31,517 nucleotides of DNA, taken from positions 1-31,517 of IMG/VR virus record IMGVR_UViG_3300034198_024944. One strand, written 5' to 3'. The position numbers and the translations under genes were made by a program. This stretch comes from a virus. Shown here piece after piece: positions 27,742 through 31,517 of the stretch. The notes beneath the pieces were generated by a model. That model did not search any database. It was not told the origin of the DNA and saw nothing but the letters and a program-made list of their open reading frames with translations. Every line of letters begins with the position of its first letter. Positions within the stretch are counted from its first letter, which is position 1.

Positions 27742-29619
27742 TTATCTTGTATACTGCTCGTTTGCGTAACTTGAAGTAAAAGTATAAAGATTTCCAGAAA
27801 TATTTTCACCAGATGATAATGTATCAGAAATCATATTAATTACTTTAGGAATATTTAGTTGCAAATATATATCTCTAACTGATACTATGTCGTTAGATTC
27901 AGGAACTGCTTCAATTTCAATTCCATTTTGACTTATTGAACTTGTAATTTTAAATGGATCTAATCTAATTTCTCCAGTTGAGTATATCACTGTTCCTGCT
28001 GAATTGACTACAATAGTAGGAATATTATTAATCAATTTAAAAAATACAATTATTCCATTATTACTACTATTTGGTCTATCTGTTATGTATAAAATGTCTG
28101 AATTATTATTAATTGTAAATCCTGTAGATTTTAAATTAAACCCTAACCCACTTATTGAAGTTTTTTGAACATGCATTGCATTTCCATAACATAGTTCATA
28201 TGTAGCCAATGTATTTAAAGCAGGTTGAAGGTCCCTTCTCATTTTGACCTTTGTAATATTTGATGTAATTGAATTGCTTGTATTATCAATTAATGAAACT
28301 AATTTACTATACTTAAATCTTCCTCCAAAATTATTCAACTCTGATGATTGAGCAAATGACTTAATTGTATTAAAAACTTTAGATTGTAAGTCAGAAACGT
28401 TTGAAGTTGAGTTTGCATTATAATAAACACTAGTTTCTAATTCAATATAAAGATATTTTAAATCAATAAGATCTAACTCCATTCCTGCGATCGAATATTT
28501 TTTTATCTGTTTTTTAATTTCATTTTTTGTGACTTCAGATAAGTAAGATCCATTTCTTGGTTTTGCAGACACAATTACTTTCCCATATTGAGGAGGAGTT
28601 AGTTCATCTCCACCGTAAGCATTTACAGATTCTACATTTGGAAATAAGTAAGGAATCAAACTTTTATAATCATTTGCAGTAACTGCTCTATATTGAGAAG
28701 AATATACTCTTGGTCCAAGATACTTAATTGACTCTATTGGTTCAATATCATCACCATTTTCTGATGATTGTATGGTATTTAATAAAGAAACCCCAGTAGT
28801 AACTGAGTTTTGGTTATTATCAATTAAAACGCCAGAAAATGTAAAATTCGCAGCTCCATTTGCTGATTTTCCATTTGTTACAACATAAGATACTGCTATA
28901 ATACTTTTATTCGGAGGTCTTTTTCCAAGAATATCATCTCCAAATAAAATTTGATATTGTTCGTTTAATATTTCTTGTAATAAGAATATTTTTGATGATG
29001 GGTTGACTTCAAAAATATTGGCATATTGTTTATATTGTTCGGCTATATTTGTATTTACAATTACACGAATTGAATTAGTATCAATATTAGAGTTTGGTAT
29101 AATAAACTTTTGTTGGGGTTGAGAATAATCTGATACAAAAGTTATTCTCAATAAAATTCCTTCGTAAATATCAATATTATCAAAACTAGCAATTCCTGTT
29201 GAATCAACATTTACTGTAATGTCTTCTGGAATCACAAAAGAATAATTTCCATTTTGTGCCGACCCTAAAGCAACTATTCCTGCCTTTAACGTAACTGTTT
29301 TTGAAAGTAAATTTGAAACATTAACTGAAAAGCTTACAACTGCCCTCGATGACCTTGCTGAACGAGGAACATAACCAATGTTTCTTGAAAGAGATACAAC
29401 ATTTTCTCTGAGTGTCGCAGAGTCAATGAATGCCTCATTCACTGCCATATTTGTATTAAAGGCAGTAATATAAGAGTTATAGGCAAGAATATCAATTAAT
29501 ACAGAAAAGTTAGAACCTTCAAAATCAAAATCTGTAAAATTACTATTTGCCCTCAGATAATCCTTAATCTGAGTTCTTAAATCAGAAAAATCTAGATTTG
29601 TGAATTGAGCTAAGGACAT
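27742..29619 (-). CDS. gp6: Baseplate wedge subunit gp6
   Basis: gp6 forms the dimeric ring that links baseplate wedges around the hub. This 625-residue protein, close to T4 gp6 in length (660), begins MSLAQFTNLDFSDLRTQIKD. It has the highly conserved segments GSNFSVLIDILAYNSYITAF and NEAFIDSATLRENVVSLSRN, followed by IGYVPRSARSS. The central region holds FGDDILGKRPPNKSIIAVSY and YRAVTANDYKSLIPYLFPNV, the Baseplate_J-like core. The ATG overlaps the gp25 stop by one base (TAATG), and gp7 starts immediately after its own stop, so gp25-gp6-gp7 are likely translationally coupled. No inserted Gly-Tyr repeats are seen here, unlike gp7 and gp8. Confidence 0.95.
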   Translation of the reverse strand: MSLAQFTNLDFSDLRTQIKDYLRANSNFTDFDFEGSNFSVLIDILAYNSYITAFNTNMAVNEAFIDSATLRENVVSLSRNIGYVPRSARSSRAVVSFSVNVSNLLSKTVTLKAGIVALGSAQNGNYSFVIPEDITVNVDSTGIASFDNIDIYEGILLRITFVSDYSQPQQKFIIPNSNIDTNSIRVIVNTNIAEQYKQYANIFEVNPSSKIFLLQEILNEQYQILFGDDILGKRPPNKSIIAVSYVVTNGKSANGAANFTFSGVLIDNNQNSVTTGVSLLNTIQSSENGDDIEPIESIKYLGPRVYSSQYRAVTANDYKSLIPYLFPNVESVNAYGGDELTPPQYGKVIVSAKPRNGSYLSEVTKNEIKKQIKKYSIAGMELDLIDLKYLYIELETSVYYNANSTSNVSDLQSKVFNTIKSFAQSSELNNFGGRFKYSKLVSLIDNTSNSITSNITKVKMRRDLQPALNTLATYELCYGNAMHVQKTSISGLGFNLKSTGFTINNNSDILYITDRPNSSNNGIIVFFKLINNIPTIVVNSAGTVIYSTGEIRLDPFKITSSISQNGIEIEAVPESNDIVSVRDIYLQLNIPKVINMISDTLSSGENISGNLYTFTSSYANEQYTR

Positions 29620-30020
29620 TATACTCTAGTTGGTTGTAGTAAAAATTCTATATTTTGTGTTGGAAGTGGAAGTCCAACAATATCATAAGAAATTTGAACA
29701 TTAATTTCATTTTGTTCTTCAAATAATGTTGTTTCAACATTTCTTAATCTGATTCTGGGCTCAAAATTATTCAATACTGTTGAAATTTCATCATCCAAAA
29801 TGATAGAAACTTCCTCCGAAATTAATTCAAATAAAGAATCATTTACAGAAGTTCCTAATAAAGAATTAAAAAATCTTTCATTTAATCTTGTTCGAACCAA
29901 ATTAATTACAGATTTTTTAATTGCATCCTCATTTATAATTGAAATCAAATCATTTGTAATAGGATTTCTACTAAAAGATAAACTAATATCTTTAAAATAT
30001 CTAGAAATACTAACAGCCAT
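29619..30020 (-). CDS. gp25: Baseplate wedge subunit gp25 (gpW/gp25 family)
   Basis: gp25 is the baseplate component that starts sheath assembly. The 133-residue protein matches T4 gp25 in length (132). It has FSRNPITNDLISIINEDAIK, then NLVRTRLNERFFNSLLGTSV and the EPR motif (residues 87-89 in NNFEPRIRLRNV) that is conserved across contractile injection systems. It opens the baseplate block and overlaps gp6 by one base. The Shine-Dalgarno sequence is weak. The 39-base leader has a TATAGATA sequence that could be a late promoter. Confidence 0.95.
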   Translation of the reverse strand: MAVSISRYFKDISLSFSRNPITNDLISIINEDAIKKSVINLVRTRLNERFFNSLLGTSVNDSLFELISEEVSIILDDEISTVLNNFEPRIRLRNVETTLFEEQNEINVQISYDIVGLPLPTQNIEFLLQPTRV

Positions 30021-30045
30021 TTAGAATGAAAAAAAGAGTTTAATA

Positions 30046-30053
30046 TATCTATA
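30046..30053 (-). promoter_or_regulatory. TATAGATA, possible late-promoter box before gp25
   Basis: On the minus strand this reads TATAGATA, one base from the T4 late element TATAAATA. It ends 25 bases before the gp25 ATG, inside the gap that separates the baseplate block from the upstream small genes. The spacing is suitable for a start site with a short leader. The evidence is sequence similarity only. Confidence 0.3.
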
Positions 30054-30059
30054 TGAGTT

Positions 30060-30299
30060 TTAAATTAGTTTTCCAAATGATGGTTCAGTTCCATAATTCC
30101 AATCATCATAATCTTCATCATTTCGAATTTTTTCATGTAATTCTGTTTGTTTTTTTAAATCATGTTTTGGTGCATAATCAAACATGACTTCTTGAATTAC
30201 TCTTTTTGGATGCTCATTTGTATAATCTGTAATGAGTTTTGTAGTTCCCCACATTTCTCTCATGTAGTCTTTGTTCCTATCGACATGATAAAATGACAT
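30060..30299 (-). CDS. Unrecognised acidic 79-residue protein
   Basis: The 79-residue product begins MSFYHVDRNKDYMREMWGTT and is rich in charged and aromatic residues, with EDYDDWNYGTEPSFG near the C-terminus. I do not recognise a domain; there is no signal peptide or membrane segment. A strong Shine-Dalgarno sequence AGGAG precedes the ATG by about seven bases, which supports expression. The AGGAG adjoins the 3' arm of a perfect stem-loop, so translation may be modulated. It lies between speD and gp25. Confidence 0.75.
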   Translation of the reverse strand: MSFYHVDRNKDYMREMWGTTKLITDYTNEHPKRVIQEVMFDYAPKHDLKKQTELHEKIRNDEDYDDWNYGTEPSFGKLI

Positions 30300-30308
30300 T
30301 TTTAGCTC

Positions 30309-30329
30309 CTGTTTTATAGATTAAAACAG
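30309..30329 (-). promoter_or_regulatory. Perfect 8-bp stem-loop touching the ribosome binding site of the 79-residue gene
   Basis: In the transcript, CTGTTTTA pairs exactly with TAAAACAG across a five-base loop. The 3' arm runs straight into AGGAG, sharing its first two bases, so folding would partly mask the ribosome binding site. It is not followed by a run of U, so it does not look like an intrinsic terminator. It may alternatively protect the 3' end of the speD message. Confidence 0.5.
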
Positions 30330-30361
30330 AACTTTTATTGAGGTTTCTATCTCAAATCTAT

Positions 30362-30688
30362 TTAACGATATAGATGACGTAGTTTATAATTATATGAATC
30401 TAAGTATTTTAGCATTTCTATTGCAATAATCTTTGGATTATTTTTCCCACAAGTATAAACATCAATTGCAATGCATCCTTCTTCAGGCCAAGTATGACAA
30501 GAAACATGACTTTCTGAAAGAGCAATAACAATTGTACATCCTTGAGGTTGAAAAGAATGAGGATATATGTTCAGTATATTCATACCTGCACGTTCAATTC
30601 CTCTTTCCATAGTTTTTTGAAGAGAAATTACATCGTTTAAAAGATTGAATTTTACTTCATAGACTTCCAGCAGGAGATGATTCCCCAT
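30362..30688 (-). CDS. speD: S-adenosylmethionine decarboxylase proenzyme (speD)
   Basis: The enzyme removes CO2 from S-adenosylmethionine to give the aminopropyl donor for spermidine synthesis. I take the ATG at 30688 (108 residues, MGNHLLLEVYEV), which matches the family start; an in-frame TTG at 30703 would add five residues. The prokaryotic self-processing site is intact: cleavage between Glu59 and Ser60, where Ser60 would become the pyruvoyl group, with His65 and Cys80 at the family's +5 and +20 spacing. SESHVSCHTWPEEGCIAIDV is the diagnostic segment. speD is a known accessory gene of marine cyanomyoviruses. No spermidine synthase is in the window, so the product would have to feed a host enzyme. 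Its placement just before late structural genes suggests late expression. Confidence 0.93.
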   Translation of the reverse strand: MGNHLLLEVYEVKFNLLNDVISLQKTMERGIERAGMNILNIYPHSFQPQGCTIVIALSESHVSCHTWPEEGCIAIDVYTCGKNNPKIIAIEMLKYLDSYNYKLRHLYR

Positions 30689-30728
30689 TGAAAAATTTTC
30701 CAATTTTTTATTTTTTTATTTAACTTTA

Positions 30729-30736
30729 TATTTATT
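30729..30736 (-). promoter_or_regulatory. AATAAATA, possible late-promoter box before speD
   Basis: On the minus strand this reads AATAAATA, one base from the T4 late -10 element. It overlaps the stop of the 199-residue gene and ends 40 bases before the speD ATG, leaving room for a leader. It is a candidate site only, because AT-rich sequence makes such matches common. Confidence 0.3.
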
Positions 30737-31331
30737 TTATAAAAAATCCTTTTCTTTTATAATCAGGATCTTTTATGTAATAATAATTTTCTTTATTCTC
30801 AAAAATTTCATCTTCCCATATTGGTATTGCAATTGAATTTCCGTATCTAAAATCAGGATTTTGACGAAAATGAACTTCAATAAGATGATTTTCTATGAAT
30901 TCACAATTAATCCAATCATAATTACCTATTAAATTATCAAGAATTTTAGGAAAATTTATTTTTTTATTGACTTTTTCCCATTTGTTCCATTTATAAAGAG
31001 GATCGGTTTCTTTTTTTGTACCTTTAATTACTAATTTTGGTATTTTTTGGTAAAAGTCTACACTTAAATGTTCTCCTTTAAAGACCTCGCACCAAAACTC
31101 AGACGGATGTAAATGCTCGGTATTGTTTTCTATCCATTCAATACGAGCAAATCGACTCATTCCAAGAAAATTTATACAAGGCCTAATAATATAAAAGTCG
31201 GATTTTGGAACTGTAGTACCAGCAGGACCACAACTATATCCTAAAATCCGACTTAAAATTAATTTATTATAAACCCAGAGATCAGATGAATGAATACAAT
31301 TCCATTCATCATCAACTTCTAGATGATGCAT
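30732..31331 (-). CDS. Conserved 199-residue protein of unknown function
   Basis: The protein begins MHHLEVDDEWNCIHSSDLWV and is rich in Trp, Tyr, His and acidic residues. Notable blocks are GYSCGPAGTTVPKSDFYIIR, PCINFLGMSRFARIEWIE, HLHPSEFWCEVFKGEHLSVD and EVHFRQNPDFRYGN. From memory these blocks recur in an unnamed protein of other marine T4-like phages. I do not recognise a catalytic family, and see no signal peptide or membrane segment. Its ATG follows the stop of the 48-residue gene by one base, with AGGACAAGGA just upstream acting as ribosome binding site, so the two are probably co-translated. Confidence 0.8.
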   Translation of the reverse strand: MHHLEVDDEWNCIHSSDLWVYNKLILSRILGYSCGPAGTTVPKSDFYIIRPCINFLGMSRFARIEWIENNTEHLHPSEFWCEVFKGEHLSVDFYQKIPKLVIKGTKKETDPLYKWNKWEKVNKKINFPKILDNLIGNYDWINCEFIENHLIEVHFRQNPDFRYGNSIAIPIWEDEIFENKENYYYIKDPDYKRKGFFIK

Positions 31332-31332
31332 T

Positions 31333-31479
31333 TTATTTTCCTTGTCCTCTGTACTTTTTACGAGCCTTATTACTACTTGTTGCTGAGTATTTTGTATTTT
31401 TACTACAACCTTGACTTGTTAGTTTTGGTTTTTTTTCTTTTTTTGTGCTATTTTTTGATAAAGTCTTTGAAAGTGCCAT
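31333..31479 (-). CDS. Small, very basic 48-residue protein
   Basis: An ATG at 31479 opens a 48-codon frame ending in TAA at 31333-31335, one base before the next gene. The product begins MALSKTLSKNSTKKEKK and ends in SNKARKKYRGQGK. Lysine, arginine and serine dominate, with almost no hydrophobic residues, so it is probably disordered. The SxNTKYSATSSNKARKKYRG type of ending recurs in small proteins of other marine T4-like phages, as I recall. The charge suggests binding to nucleic acid or an acidic partner, which is unproven. No good Shine-Dalgarno sequence is seen in the 38 bases upstream within the window. Confidence 0.75.
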   Translation of the reverse strand: MALSKTLSKNSTKKEKKPKLTSQGCSKNTKYSATSSNKARKKYRGQGK

Positions 31480-31517
31480 AATTTAATGTTTTTAAATAGG
31501 GTTTTTAACGGGTTTGA

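Noticed and set aside
30309-30329. Intrinsic terminator after speD
   Set aside because: The stem is AT-rich and not followed by a U-run in the transcript, and the next gene's ribosome binding site follows at once.
30689-30703. TTG start giving a five-residue longer speD
   Set aside because: The ATG at 30688 gives the N-terminus expected for the family (GNHLLLEVY), and a GGAAA sequence lies at suitable spacing before it.
1-31517. tRNA genes, CRISPR arrays, insertion sequences, integrase or attachment sites
   Set aside because: The window is almost fully coding, with gaps of at most 62 bases between genes. I saw no cloverleaf-like segment, no regularly spaced DNA repeats and no transposase or integrase motif.

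Overview
The window is a 31.5 kb piece of the late virion-structure region of a T4-type myovirus. The base composition is strongly AT-rich and every gene reads on the minus strand, so transcription runs from the right end to the left end. Recognisable protein families (baseplate gp25, gp6, gp7 and gp8; neck gp13 and gp14; tail-sheath stabiliser gp15; terminase gp16 and gp17), together with a phage speD and several small proteins typical of marine T4-like phages, point to a cyanophage of Prochlorococcus/Synechococcus type. A phage of a similarly AT-rich marine host such as SAR11 is possible. The lineage is inferred from gene content and order; no search was run.

Layout in transcription order. 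Right edge (31.5-30.0 kb): a basic 48-residue protein, an unrecognised 199-residue protein, S-adenosylmethionine decarboxylase (speD) and an unrecognised 79-residue protein. Baseplate block (30.0-13.5 kb): gp25, gp6, a giant 4200-residue gp7 and an enlarged gp8. Next come a 2507-residue DUF4815-type structural protein (13.5-6.0 kb), a 66-residue coiled-coil protein and a 113-residue beta-rich protein. Neck and tail-completion block (5.4-2.1 kb): gp13, gp14 and gp15. Packaging block (2.1 kb to the left edge): gp16, a 371-residue mosaic protein, a 61-residue protein and the first 121 codons of gp17, which runs off the window.

The genes are packed with gaps of 0-62 bases. Several pairs overlap by ATGA or TAATG, which fits translational coupling in long late transcripts. 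There is no gene-free stretch over 300 bases, and I saw no tRNA, CRISPR array, insertion sequence or integrase.

The notable feature is the enlargement of the baseplate and neck proteins by repeated small modules. gp7 is about four times the length of T4 gp7. It carries a YHYH-like domain and what reads as a complete seven-bladed beta-propeller near its C-terminus. A Gly-Tyr repeat is shared by gp7, gp8, gp14 and the DUF4815 protein, and a second module is shared by gp7, the DUF4815 protein and gp15. The two largest proteins fill about 64% of the window. No gp9, gp11, gp12 or gp53 was recognised, so the giant proteins may supply the outer parts of the baseplate.
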